Positions 7,667-15,328 of a stretch of DNA of 64,000 nucleotides are shown piece after piece; position 1 is the first letter of the stretch; each line of letters begins with the position of its first letter. This DNA comes from Clostridia bacterium (GTDB taxonomy: Bacteria; Bacillota; Clostridia; UBA1381). A model generated the notes under the pieces. That model saw only the letters and a list, made by a program, of their open reading frames with translations. It had not been told where the DNA came from and ran no database searches. The DNA lies in NCBI GenBank assembly GCA_017443895.1, contig JAFSXU010000064.1, positions 1 to 64,000 of the forward strand, read 5' to 3'. Made by a program: the position numbers and the translations under genes.

Positions 7667-7695
7667 TTGATATATGCAGGTATTTATTGTAATAT
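7667..7695 (+). promoter_or_regulatory. Accessory-block promoter, copy 3
   Basis: TTGATA (7667-7672), 17 bases, TAATAT (7690-7695). Upstream the boxes CTACACAA (7627-7634) and TTGTGTAG (7651-7658) form a perfect inverted repeat. The spacer differs from other copies (no CAGAGG). Confidence 0.65.
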
Positions 7696-7721
7696 CCTAT
7701 ACGATGAAGGAGCTGATGAAA

Positions 7722-8213
7722 ATGAAAAGATACTACATTGCATACGGCAGCAATATAAATATGTTTCGCATGAAAGGTCGCTGCCCAAATGCCGAACTGC
7801 TCGGTACGGCAACACTAAACGGTTGGGAGCTATGGTTTAAGAAAAGCAAAACAGGCGCATACCTCACGATAGAAGAAAATCCGACCAGGAGCATACCTGT
7901 GGTTGTTTGGAGCATAAGCGCTGACGATGAGGCAACTCTTGACCGCTGCGAGGGGTTCCCTGTTTGCTATTACAAGCGGAGACTGAAGGTAAAATACAAG
8001 GGTATATCCACAGGCAAGGAACGAACCGTACACGGCTTTACCTACATAATGCCCGAAGAACGGGAATACGGAACACCAACCGACGGGTATATGAACATCT
8101 GCATTGCCGGATACCGTACATTCAAGTTTGACCGCAGAGCGCTGTATGAGGCAGAATATAAAAGCAAACAGATGGAAAGGAAAAGACGAGGCTGGTATAT
8201 TTACGAGCCGTAA
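7722..8213 (+). CDS. Gamma-glutamylcyclotransferase-like (AIG2 fold) protein 2
   Basis: 163 residues from ATG 7722, chosen because AAGGAG (7707-7712) lies 9 bases upstream; longer versions would start inside the promoter. It begins MKRYYIAYGSNINMFRMKGR with the YGSN loop and has DRCEGFPVCYYKR in place of the partner's DQYEGYP. It is clearly a diverged paralogue of the gene at 6943 (similar layout, TYIMPEE versus VYIMREE), so there are two enzymes of this fold in one cassette. The tail is basic (KSKQMERKRRGW). Confidence 0.86.
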   Translation: MKRYYIAYGSNINMFRMKGRCPNAELLGTATLNGWELWFKKSKTGAYLTIEENPTRSIPVVVWSISADDEATLDRCEGFPVCYYKRRLKVKYKGISTGKERTVHGFTYIMPEEREYGTPTDGYMNICIAGYRTFKFDRRALYEAEYKSKQMERKRRGWYIYEP

Positions 8214-8265
8214 TATACACAAATTGCGCATTACATATTTGTGTAATATACAGCTCATAAATAGC

Positions 8266-8294
8266 TTGATATGTGTCCCCATCAGAGGTAATAT
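8266..8294 (+). promoter_or_regulatory. Accessory-block promoter, copy 4
   Basis: TTGATA (8266-8271), 17 bases TGTGTCCCCATCAGAGG, TAATAT (8289-8294), then GTGACTACC. Upstream ATACACAAAT (8215-8224) and ATTTGTGTAAT (8237-8247) form an inverted repeat. Confidence 0.78.
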
Positions 8295-8328
8295 GTGACT
8301 ACCAAAAGAAAAGAAGGAGGACATAAAA

Positions 8329-8595
8329 ATGTCAAAGAAGGAACAAATCACTACATTAGCAGATCACGGGTTATGGAAAGAAGGCGGAATGAAAGTCGGA
8401 AACAGCATATTCCAGTTCTGGGCAAAGGTATATGACCTGCCGTCAGATTACGGAATAGAAAACGGCAGGATTTCAAAGCTTACTCTCCGCCGAAACGGAA
8501 AAATTGTATGCAACTACGACCGTGGCTGGGATATAGAGCCTGTGGACGATGATACGAAAATGGCGGTGGCGGTAATGCTTTACAGCTACCAATAA
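8329..8595 (+). CDS. Small phage accessory protein (DUF7678-like)
   Basis: 88 residues. It has a hydrophobic beta-rich core (FQFWAKVYDLPSDYG), then GRISKLTLRRNG and NYDRGWD. It resembles a small family of mobile-element proteins with the same GRISKL...NYDRGW pattern, which I recall as DUF7678; the name is uncertain and no function is known. AAGGAGG precedes the ATG by about 10 bases. It stands alone between its own promoter and a terminator. Confidence 0.75.
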   Translation: MSKKEQITTLADHGLWKEGGMKVGNSIFQFWAKVYDLPSDYGIENGRISKLTLRRNGKIVCNYDRGWDIEPVDDDTKMAVAVMLYSYQ

Positions 8596-8616
8596 AAGGT
8601 ACGGAATACCGTACGC

Positions 8617-8639
8617 AAAGAGCCACAAAACGGCTCTTT
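8617..8639 (+). terminator. Terminator after the 88-residue gene
   Basis: AAAGAGCC (8617-8624) pairs with GGCTCTTT (8632-8639), followed by T-rich sequence. A second hairpin, GTACGG-AATA-CCGTAC, lies just before it at 8599-8614. Confidence 0.7.
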
Positions 8640-8703
8640 TGCTCTTTGTAATATACACAACATCACCTCCGTATATTTGTGTAATATATGCTTCATAAAT
8701 AAC

Positions 8704-8732
8704 TTGATATATGTCCCCGGCAGAGGTAATAT
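8704..8732 (+). promoter_or_regulatory. Accessory-block promoter, copy 5
   Basis: TTGATA (8704-8709), 17 bases TATGTCCCCGGCAGAGG, TAATAT (8727-8732), then GTACACAAC. Upstream boxes ATACACAA (8653-8660) and ATTTGTGTAAT face each other as in copies 3 and 4. Confidence 0.78.
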
Positions 8733-8767
8733 GTACACAACAAAAGAAAAGGAGGTCACAGACCATA

Positions 8768-8980
8768 ATGAAAAATATTGTAAACGAAGAGGCTATAAGA
8801 AGATTACAAAAGGACGGCGAATACCGATTTCCGGGATTGACGAGGGAGCAAACAAAAAAGGCGGCTTCCACACTTGCCACAGAAACAATGGCCAAGGACA
8901 GGAAGAACGGAATAAAAAGCAGTTTCGGGATTGCAAGAGATGCATTCGGATGCTATTATGCAGTTCAAATAAACGACTGA
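8768..8980 (+). CDS. Small hypothetical phage protein
   Basis: 70 residues from ATG 8768; AAAGGAGG lies 11-12 bases upstream. The sequence is charged and mostly helical (EEAIRRLQKDGEYRFPG, TREQTKKAASTLATETMA) with a short C-terminal beta part (FGIARDAFGCYYAVQIND). I do not recognise a family. It is followed after 47 bases by another small gene in the same transcription unit. Confidence 0.65.
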   Translation: MKNIVNEEAIRRLQKDGEYRFPGLTREQTKKAASTLATETMAKDRKNGIKSSFGIARDAFGCYYAVQIND

Positions 8981-9027
8981 GGTGGCGGACACACGCTTTA
9001 GAGAACAAACGGAAAGAGGTAAAGAAA

Positions 9028-9207
9028 ATGACAAAGCAAGAATTAGATAAGCTCGTAACGATTGCGAAAGAAAATATCGTAGCAATAGAAAACAGAACAG
9101 ACCTTGAAAGGCGCTACAGTGACGAAGAGGATTTTCTCGACATTGCGGTTTGGGAATTAAAAACTATTCTCATTAACGCATACGAGCTTGGCAAGAAAAG
9201 TAAATAA
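9028..9207 (+). CDS. Small acidic phage protein (DUF6900-like)
   Basis: 59 residues from ATG 9028, with AAAGAGG upstream (about 9012-9020). It contains LVTIAKENIVAIENR, then DEEDFLDIAVWELKTILINA and YELGKK. This pattern of a helix, a conserved D-F-DIAVW turn and a second helix recalls the DUF6900 family of mobile-element proteins; the name is from memory and uncertain. Function unknown. A pair of hairpins follows before the large terminase. Confidence 0.7.
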   Translation: MTKQELDKLVTIAKENIVAIENRTDLERRYSDEEDFLDIAVWELKTILINAYELGKKSK

Positions 9208-9231
9208 CAAAAGAATTAGACAATAACGGAG

Positions 9232-9285
9232 AGAGCCTCAAGGCTCTGTTCCTCTCTATACACAAGACCGAAAGGTCTATTTTTT
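9232..9285 (+). terminator. Tandem hairpins and terminator before terL
   Basis: AGAGCC-TCAA-GGCTCT (9232-9247) followed by AGACC-GAAA-GGTCT (9265-9278) and ATTTTTT. The second is a good rho-independent terminator and ends the accessory block just before the large terminase gene. Confidence 0.75.
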
Positions 9286-9307
9286 GTGCCTTTTAGGAGG
9301 TGATAAT

Positions 9308-10909
9308 ATACGAAAACTAAAGAAATATACGCCAACGCGGTTTATGGAAAAGACCTCGCACTATGATAAGGACGCCGCCGATTATGCGGTAATGTTCATA
9401 CAAGCGCTTAGCCATACAAAAGGCACCTGGGCTGGCAAGCCGTTTGAGCTTATCGACTGGCAGGAACAGATTATCCGAGACCTGTTCGGTGTGGTAAAAG
9501 AAAACGGCTATCGGCAGTTTAATACCGCATATATCGAAATACCTAAAAAGCAGGGCAAGTCTGAGCTTGCGGCGGCGGTTGCTCTTCTTCTCACCTGCGG
9601 TGACGGTGAAGAACGCGCCGAGGTCTACGGCTGTGCGGCGGATAGAAACCAGGCAAAGATTGTATTTGATGTTGCGGTCGATATGGTTAGGTTTTGTCCC
9701 GCCCTGTCAAAGCGGGTAAAGATACTCGAGTCGCAGAAAAAACTTGTGTATAAGCCGACAAACAGCTTCTATCAGGTGCTTTCTGCGGATGTGGCGAACA
9801 AGCACGGCTTTAACACCCACGGCGTCATATTCGATGAACTTCATACCCAGCCGAACAGAAAACTGTTTGATGTTATGCTTCAAGGCTCCGGCGATGCAAG
9901 AATGCAGCCTCTGTATTTTCTCATAACCACAGCCGGGAACGATGTAAATTCGATATGCTACGAGGTGCATCAAAAAGCCATAGACATACAGGAAGGCAGA
10001 AAGCACGATCCGACATTCTATTCCGTGATATACGGTGCCAAACCCGAGGACGACTGGACAGACCCAAAGGTGTGGAAGAAATCAAACCCGTCCCTCGGCA
10101 TAACGGTCGGGATAGATAAAGTTAAAGCTGCCTGTGAATCGGCAAAGCAGAACCCCGGCGAGGAAAACGCATTCAGACAGCTCCGTCTGAATCAGTGGGT
10201 AAAACAAACGGTCAGGTGGATGCCAATGGAAAAGTGGGACGCTTGTTCATTTCCCGTTATTCCCGATGATTTGGAGGGGCGTGTTTGCTACGGTGGTCTT
10301 GACCTTTCATCTACAACGGACATTACGGCATTTGTGCTTGTATTTCCTCCGATTGACGATGACGATAAATATGTTGTTCTGCCGTATTTCTGGATACCCG
10401 AAGATAATATTGACCTGCGAGTGCGCCGCGACCATGTCCCGTATGATTTATGGGAGCGTCAGGGTACCCTGCAAACAACAGAGGGAAATGTCCTGCACTA
10501 CGGATACATCGAAAAGTTTATCGAATCACTCGGTGAAAAATACAATATCCGAGAAATCTCCTTCGACCGTTGGGGCGCTGTTCAAATGGTGCAAAACCTT
10601 GAGGGTATGGGATTTACGGTAGTTCCTTTCGGACAGGGATTTAAGGATATGTCACCGCCTACAAAGGAGCTTATGAAACTGGTACTTGAGGGAAGAATTG
10701 CACACGGCGGTCACCCCGTTCTTCGATGGATGATGGATAACATATTTATCCGAACCGACCCTGCGGGAAACATAAAACCCGATAAGGAAAAATCAACAGA
10801 AAAGATAGACGGCGCAGTTGCAACAGTTATGGCTCTTGACCGCGCCATAAGATGTGGGAACGATACCTCGGAGAGTGTCTATGACAGCCGAGGTATTCTC
10901 TTTATTTGA
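9308..10909 (+). CDS. terL: Phage terminase large subunit
   Basis: The ATP-driven DNA-packaging motor and nuclease. The ATPase half has a Walker A-like IPKKQGKSE (about residues 78-86) and Walker B VIFDELHT (173-180). The nuclease half has GGLDLSSTTD (first acidic residue) and KIDGAVATVMALDR near the end. Total about 533 residues, normal for the family. The start is unusual: AGGAGG (9295-9300) is 7 bases before an ATA codon in frame at 9308 and no ATG is near. Alternatives are TTG 9284 (upstream of the ribosome site) or ATG 9344. The packaging partner terS is 7.8 kb away. Confidence 0.92.
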   Translation: MRKLKKYTPTRFMEKTSHYDKDAADYAVMFIQALSHTKGTWAGKPFELIDWQEQIIRDLFGVVKENGYRQFNTAYIEIPKKQGKSELAAAVALLLTCGDGEERAEVYGCAADRNQAKIVFDVAVDMVRFCPALSKRVKILESQKKLVYKPTNSFYQVLSADVANKHGFNTHGVIFDELHTQPNRKLFDVMLQGSGDARMQPLYFLITTAGNDVNSICYEVHQKAIDIQEGRKHDPTFYSVIYGAKPEDDWTDPKVWKKSNPSLGITVGIDKVKAACESAKQNPGEENAFRQLRLNQWVKQTVRWMPMEKWDACSFPVIPDDLEGRVCYGGLDLSSTTDITAFVLVFPPIDDDDKYVVLPYFWIPEDNIDLRVRRDHVPYDLWERQGTLQTTEGNVLHYGYIEKFIESLGEKYNIREISFDRWGAVQMVQNLEGMGFTVVPFGQGFKDMSPPTKELMKLVLEGRIAHGGHPVLRWMMDNIFIRTDPAGNIKPDKEKSTEKIDGAVATVMALDRAIRCGNDTSESVYDSRGILFI

Positions 10910-10918
10910 ACACATATG

Positions 10919-10980
10919 GTATCATTTCGGTTAGTTTTAGAATAAAATATATTGACAAACGGAATGATAAATGATACAAT
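10919..10980 (+). promoter_or_regulatory. Promoter and operator of the relB-yoeB operon
   Basis: TTGACA (10952-10957), 17 bases, TACAAT (10975-10980). A perfect inverted repeat GTATCATTT (10919-10927) / AAATGATAC (10969-10977) brackets the promoter and overlaps the -10, as expected for the operator bound by the antitoxin-toxin complex. Confidence 0.78.
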
Positions 10981-11003
10981 ATTTGTGAAAGGAAGTGAGT
11001 ATT

Positions 11004-11270
11004 ATGGCACAAGCAACATTTAGTGTACGCATGGATAATGCTCTGAAGCAGGATTTTGACAGCTTATGTTCGGATTTTGGAATGAGCATGTCAACGGCTA
11101 TTACTGTTTTTGCAAAAGCAGTGGTCAGAGAAAGAAGAATCCCATTTGAAATTTCGGCTTATGATCCATTTTATTCTGAGTCAAACCAAAAATATCTGGA
11201 CAGATCTCTTAAGGCATACAAGCATGGGGACTTGACTCCACACGACTTAATAGAGATAGATAATGAATAA
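11004..11270 (+). CDS. RelB/DinJ-family antitoxin
   Basis: 88 residues from ATG 11004 (AAAGGA 10 bases upstream; a GTG at 10995 overlaps that site). The ribbon-helix-helix domain covers about residues 3-50 (ATFSVRMDNALKQDFDSLC, then FGMSMSTAITVFAKAVV). The C-terminal part (LKAYKHGDLTPHDLIEID) should bind the toxin. Its last codons overlap the toxin start by 8 bases, coupling their translation. It sits with its own promoter between the large terminase and the portal, an odd place that interrupts the packaging operon. Confidence 0.92.
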   Translation: MAQATFSVRMDNALKQDFDSLCSDFGMSMSTAITVFAKAVVRERRIPFEISAYDPFYSESNQKYLDRSLKAYKHGDLTPHDLIEIDNE

Positions 11271-11520
11271 GTTATGGACTGATGATGCCTGGAATGACTA
11301 TATCTACTGGTCAACACAGGATAAAAAAACTTTAAAGCGGATAAACCAAATCCTCAAGGACATTGATAGAAATGGAAATGACGGCATAGGCAAGCCTGAA
11401 CCGCTTAAATATGAGTATCACGGATTTTGGAGCAGAAGAATTGATGATACAAATCGTCTGGTATACAAAATTGAAAATGGGAATATAGTTATTCTACACT
11501 GTCGAGGACACTATGAATAA
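11263..11520 (+). CDS. yoeB: YoeB/Txe-family mRNA interferase toxin
   Basis: 85 residues, the family's usual length. It has the typical N-terminus WTDDAWNDYIYWSTQDKKTL, the central KPEPLKYEYHGFWSRRIDD with the catalytic glutamate and arginine, and the end NRLVYKIENGNIVILHCRGH followed by Y83-E84. YoeB toxins cut mRNA at the ribosomal A site. All family landmarks are present, so it should be active when freed from the overlapping antitoxin. Confidence 0.94.
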   Translation: MNKLWTDDAWNDYIYWSTQDKKTLKRINQILKDIDRNGNDGIGKPEPLKYEYHGFWSRRIDDTNRLVYKIENGNIVILHCRGHYE

Positions 11521-11525
11521 CCGTG

Positions 11526-11552
11526 AAGCACTTACATTTTTTGTAGGTGCTT
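11526..11552 (+). terminator. Terminator of the relB-yoeB operon
   Basis: AAGCACTTACA (11526-11536) pairs with TGTAGGTGCTT (11542-11552), one G-T pair, 5-base T loop, followed by TTC. It separates the toxin unit from the portal gene. Confidence 0.72.
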
Positions 11553-11586
11553 TTCTTATGCCAATTTTTAAAAGGAGCTGATTTAT

Positions 11587-12963
11587 TTGGGAATTTTTAC
11601 AGGCCTATTCAGGTCAAGGGATAAACCTCAAAACAGAACCGTGGGTTCAAGCTACAGCTTTTTCTTTGGTGGAACTACATCGGGAAAAGCGGTAAACGAA
11701 ATGTCCGCCATGCAAATGACTGCGGTATACTCATGCGTCAGGATACTTGCAGAGGCTGTGGCAGGACTCCCGCTTCACCTTTACAGATACACCGAAAACG
11801 AAAGTAAAGTTAAGGCAATCGAACACCCGCTTTATCGGCTACTGCACGACGAACCGAACCCTGAAATGTCAAGCTTTGTGTTTCGGGAAACACTTATGAC
11901 ACATCTTCTCTTATGGGGCAACGCGTATGCGCAAATTATCCGGAACGGCAAAGGTGAAGTAATCGGGCTTTACCCCTTGATGCCTAACAAGATGTCGGTT
12001 GACCGTGACCGTGACGGAAGACTATGGTACACATATACACGCTCGTCAGAAGAAGCCCCGACCATGAAAGGCTCTACCGTGAAGCTGTATCCCTATGATG
12101 TTCTGCATATTCCGGGACTCGGCTTTGACGGGCTTGTCGGTTACTCGCCTATAGCAATGGCAAAGAACTCGATAGGTATGGGTATAGCCTGCGAGGAATA
12201 CGGCGCAAGGTTCTTTGCAAACGGCGCAGCTCCGAGCGGTGTTTTGGAACATCCCGGTACTATCAAAGACCCACAAAAGATACGCGACAGCTGGAACGCC
12301 ACCTTTAAGGGCTCTGCCAACGCCCACAAGGTCGCTGTTTTAGAGGAGGGCATGAAGTATACGCAAATAGGAATATCGCCCGAACAGGCGCAGTTCTTGG
12401 AAACACGCAAGTTCCAAATAAATGAAATAGCTCGAATTTTCAGAGTGCCACCGCATATGGTGGGCGACCTTGAAAAGTCGAGCTTTTCTAATATTGAGCA
12501 ACAGTCTTTGGAGTTTGTAAAATACACGCTTGAGCCGTGGATTGTCAGGTGGGAGCAATCGCTTATGCGTATTCTCCTTTCTCCCGATGAAAAGAAACAG
12601 TATTTTGTTAAATTCAATCTTGAGGGTTTGCTTCGCGGCGACTACCAAAGCCGTATGCAGGGCTATGCCATTGCAAGGCAGAACGGGTGGATGTCTGCAA
12701 ATGATATCCGTGAGCTTGAGAACCTTGATAAAATTCCTGCCGAGCTTGGCGGTGATTTGTATCTTGTAAACGGGAACATGAAACGACTCCAAGACGCAGA
12801 TTTGGGGACAGATAACCCTGATAATAACAATAAACAACAAAAGGAGGAAAACGATGAAAACGGGCAAGAAGAGGAAGTTCTGGAACTGGACAAAGAACGA
12901 GGAAACCAAGGAGCGGACACTGCATCTGAACGGGACAATCGCAGAGGAAAGCTGGTTCGGTGA
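11587..12963 (+). CDS. Phage portal protein, HK97 family
   Basis: 458 residues. It forms the dodecameric ring through which DNA enters and leaves the head. Recognisable stretches are MTAVYSCVRILAEAVAGLPL (residues 39-58), AQIIRNGKGEVIGLYPL and the FRVPPHMVGDLEKSSFSN block. The start is TTG 11587 with AAAGGAG 9 bases upstream. The acidic, glutamine-rich C-terminus (after about residue 420) overlaps the protease gene by 110 bases in another frame, a common phage economy. Confidence 0.93.
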   Translation: MGIFTGLFRSRDKPQNRTVGSSYSFFFGGTTSGKAVNEMSAMQMTAVYSCVRILAEAVAGLPLHLYRYTENESKVKAIEHPLYRLLHDEPNPEMSSFVFRETLMTHLLLWGNAYAQIIRNGKGEVIGLYPLMPNKMSVDRDRDGRLWYTYTRSSEEAPTMKGSTVKLYPYDVLHIPGLGFDGLVGYSPIAMAKNSIGMGIACEEYGARFFANGAAPSGVLEHPGTIKDPQKIRDSWNATFKGSANAHKVAVLEEGMKYTQIGISPEQAQFLETRKFQINEIARIFRVPPHMVGDLEKSSFSNIEQQSLEFVKYTLEPWIVRWEQSLMRILLSPDEKKQYFVKFNLEGLLRGDYQSRMQGYAIARQNGWMSANDIRELENLDKIPAELGGDLYLVNGNMKRLQDADLGTDNPDNNNKQQKEENDENGQEEEVLELDKERGNQGADTASERDNRRGKLVR

Positions 12964-13684
12964 CGATGTCACTCCGAAGATATTTGAAGAGGAGCTAAAC
13001 GCCGCAGACGGTAATGTGGTGGTTTGGATAAACTCATTAGGCGGAGACTGCTTTGCCGCAAGCAGGATATATAACCTTCTAAAAGAATACAGTGGCAAGG
13101 TTACGGTAAAGGTTGACGGTATTGCTGCATCCGCGGCTTCCGTTATTGCAATGGCGGGCGATACTGTGTATGTATCACCTGTATCAATACTGATGATACA
13201 TAATCCGCTTACATCTGCATTCGGTAATGTTCAGGACATGCAAAAAGCGATTGAAATGCTCGACAGCGTTAAGGACAGCATCATAAACGCATACAGACTA
13301 AAGACAGGCCTTACAAACTCCAAAATATCACATCTTATGGACAACGAGACCTGGATGGATGCGTACAAGGCAGTGGAGCTTGGTTTTGCGGATAAGGTTC
13401 TGTATGCGGACGGTGAAGAGAAGAATGAGGACGAAGAGGAAGCGTTAAAGGCTTCGGCTATGCTGTTCTCACGCCGTGAGATATCTAACAATTTCATTAA
13501 CAAGCTATCAGAGCATTTTAGTTCTCAAATACCTATACCAAAAAATACAGCTACACCTGATATAGCTGTCCCCTCTCCCGCTTTGGAATCAGAACCCGAA
13601 CCCCAAACACAGGAGAATGACACCAATGAACGCTCCGTTGATATGCTTATGGAGCGTTTGAACCTTATTAAGAAACATATTTAG
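12854..13684 (+). CDS. Phage head maturation protease, ClpP/S49-like
   Basis: 276 residues. It cleaves capsid and scaffold proteins during prohead maturation. Residues 20-205 form a ClpP fold: VVVWINSLGGDCFAA (oxyanion region), DGIAASAASVIAMAG with nucleophile S93, and LMIHNPLT with H116. The remainder is an acidic, proline-rich tail (EEKNEDEEEA, LESEPEPQ) and a last helix that could serve as scaffold-like extension. AGGAGG lies 6 bases before the ATG, which is inside the portal gene. The capsid gene follows after 12 bases. Confidence 0.92.
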   Translation: MKTGKKRKFWNWTKNEETKERTLHLNGTIAEESWFGDDVTPKIFEEELNAADGNVVVWINSLGGDCFAASRIYNLLKEYSGKVTVKVDGIAASAASVIAMAGDTVYVSPVSILMIHNPLTSAFGNVQDMQKAIEMLDSVKDSIINAYRLKTGLTNSKISHLMDNETWMDAYKAVELGFADKVLYADGEEKNEDEEEALKASAMLFSRREISNNFINKLSEHFSSQIPIPKNTATPDIAVPSPALESEPEPQTQENDTNERSVDMLMERLNLIKKHI

Positions 13685-13696
13685 GAGGATAATATT

Positions 13697-14890
13697 ATGA
13701 CAATTTTAGAGCTAAGAGAAAAGAGGAACAAGACATGGGAAACAGCCAAGGCGTTTCTTGACACGCACAGAAACGAAAAGGGTACGCTTTCGGCAGAAGA
13801 TGATGCAACATACACCAAAATGGAGCGTGATATAGAGGACTACGGCAAAGAAATCGCAAGGCTTGAGCGACAGGCGGCGCTCGATGCGGAGCTTTCTAAG
13901 CCCGTAGGCGAGCCTATAGTGAACACGCCCACAGGTACAAAGCCTGAAAAGTCAGGTCGCGCGTCTGACGAGTACAGAAAGAATTTCTGGAACGCTATGC
14001 GTTTTAAGAGTCCTGACAGAAGCGTTATCGATGCCTTGCAGGTAGATACCGACACAGAAGGCGGATACCTTGTTCCCGATGAGTTTGAGCATACGCTTAT
14101 TGACGGGCTTACAGAGAATAACATATTCCGTACCCTTGCAAAGACTGTACATACAAGCGGAGAGCGAAAGATACCTGTAGTCGCATCACACGGCACGGCA
14201 TCATGGCTTGATGAGGAGGGCGCATACACAGAAAGCGATGACTCGTTTGGACAGATAACATTAGGTGCATATAAGCTGGGCACAATGATTAAGGTTTCCG
14301 AGGAGTTGCTCCATGACAGTGTTTTCGATCTGCAAAGCTACATTTCAGGCGAGTTTGCAAGACGAATGGGTAATGCTGAAGAGGACGCATTCCTAAACGG
14401 AAACGGTACGGGCAAGCCTACAGGTATCCTAAACGCCACAGGCGGAGCGCAGACAGGTGTTACATCTGCGGCGGCGGTTGCAATAACAGGCGACGAGCTC
14501 ATTTCACTCTACCACAGTCTTGCTGTTCCATACCGTAAAAACGCAGTATGGCTTATGAACGACTCAACCGTTCAGGCTATAAGGAAGCTAAAGGATAAGA
14601 ATGACCAGTATTTGTGGCAGCCGTCCTTAGTTACCGGCGCGCCCGATACCATTTTGGGTGTTCCGGTAAAGATTTCACGGTATATGCCTGAAATCGGCGC
14701 GGGCAAGAAAACCATCGCATTCGGTGATTTCTCATATTACTGGATAGCAGACCGCGAGGGCATTACATTCCTGCGTCTTGACGAGTTGTTCCGTACAACC
14801 GGTCAGATAGGCTTCAGAGGTTCAAAGCGAGTTGACGGCAAGCTCATCCTCCCTGAAGCAGTCAAGGTACTGCAGCAGAAGGCTTCGTGA
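13697..14890 (+). CDS. Major capsid protein, HK97 fold
   Basis: 397 residues. Residues 1-95 form the charged, coiled-coil delta domain (LRLEREQ-like helices) that is removed by the protease just upstream. The shell domain begins near residue 100 with FWNAMRFKS and includes EGGYLVPDEFEHTLID, SEELLHDSVFDLQSYISGEF and the C-terminal FRGSKRVDGKLILPEAVKVL. All are characteristic of HK97-type capsids. The ribosome site is AGGAGG 8 bases upstream. Confidence 0.95.
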   Translation: MTILELREKRNKTWETAKAFLDTHRNEKGTLSAEDDATYTKMERDIEDYGKEIARLERQAALDAELSKPVGEPIVNTPTGTKPEKSGRASDEYRKNFWNAMRFKSPDRSVIDALQVDTDTEGGYLVPDEFEHTLIDGLTENNIFRTLAKTVHTSGERKIPVVASHGTASWLDEEGAYTESDDSFGQITLGAYKLGTMIKVSEELLHDSVFDLQSYISGEFARRMGNAEEDAFLNGNGTGKPTGILNATGGAQTGVTSAAAVAITGDELISLYHSLAVPYRKNAVWLMNDSTVQAIRKLKDKNDQYLWQPSLVTGAPDTILGVPVKISRYMPEIGAGKKTIAFGDFSYYWIADREGITFLRLDELFRTTGQIGFRGSKRVDGKLILPEAVKVLQQKAS

Positions 14891-14901
14891 GGTGATGGCT
14901 T

Positions 14902-15081
14902 GTGAAGATACGAATACTTAAAGGCTGTGTGGGTATTGGTTTTTCGTATGGCAAGGATACAATCGCAGATGTGGATAACGAGCTGGGACAGGACTTAGTA
15001 TCTGCGGGACTTGCCGAGCCTTTTAAGGACACAAAGCCAACAGCTGCAAAGGCGGGTGCTAAAAAGAATGCTGAGTCTTGA
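14902..15081 (+). CDS. Small head-completion region protein, unknown
   Basis: 59 residues from GTG 14902 with GAGGTGAT upstream at 14889-14896. It reads VKIRILKGCVGIGFSYGKDT, then IADVDNELGQDLVSAGLAEPF and a lysine/alanine-rich tail. Small proteins of this type, with an SH3-like strand pattern and an AGLAEP-like turn, are common between capsid and connector genes of clostridial phages. Its role is unknown; it may be a connector or decoration factor. It overlaps the next gene's start by 14 bases. Confidence 0.72.
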   Translation: MKIRILKGCVGIGFSYGKDTIADVDNELGQDLVSAGLAEPFKDTKPTAAKAGAKKNAES

Positions 15082-15325
15082 TTTTGTTAAAGAGTTTATG
15101 CGTATAGACCATGATAGCGAGGACGGGTATTTATCCGTCCTCATTCTATTGGCAAAAGAGGTTTGTGAAAACTATCTAAGACATGAACTCCCTAAAACCC
15201 GTGTTGAGCCTATTGAGCAGGCTCAGCTTTTGGTTATTGCTCACTTTTACGAGAACAGGAGCGGCGGTCCGATACCGCAAGCCGTATACAGACTTCTTGA
15301 CGCATACAGGAACGAGGTGTTTTAG
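15068..15325 (+). CDS. Head-tail connector, gp6-like
   Basis: 85 residues from ATG 15068. The N-terminal helix LSLDFVKEFMRIDHDSEDGY, followed by LIEQAQLLVIAHFYENR-type helices, is the all-helical head-tail connector (HK97 gp6 / SPP1 gp15-like) that sits under the portal. An in-frame start at 15011 would only read through the preceding small gene. It belongs to a tight run of connector genes with 3-26 base gaps or overlaps. Confidence 0.87.
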   Translation: MLSLDFVKEFMRIDHDSEDGYLSVLILLAKEVCENYLRHELPKTRVEPIEQAQLLVIAHFYENRSGGPIPQAVYRLLDAYRNEVF

Positions 15326-15328
15326 GAT

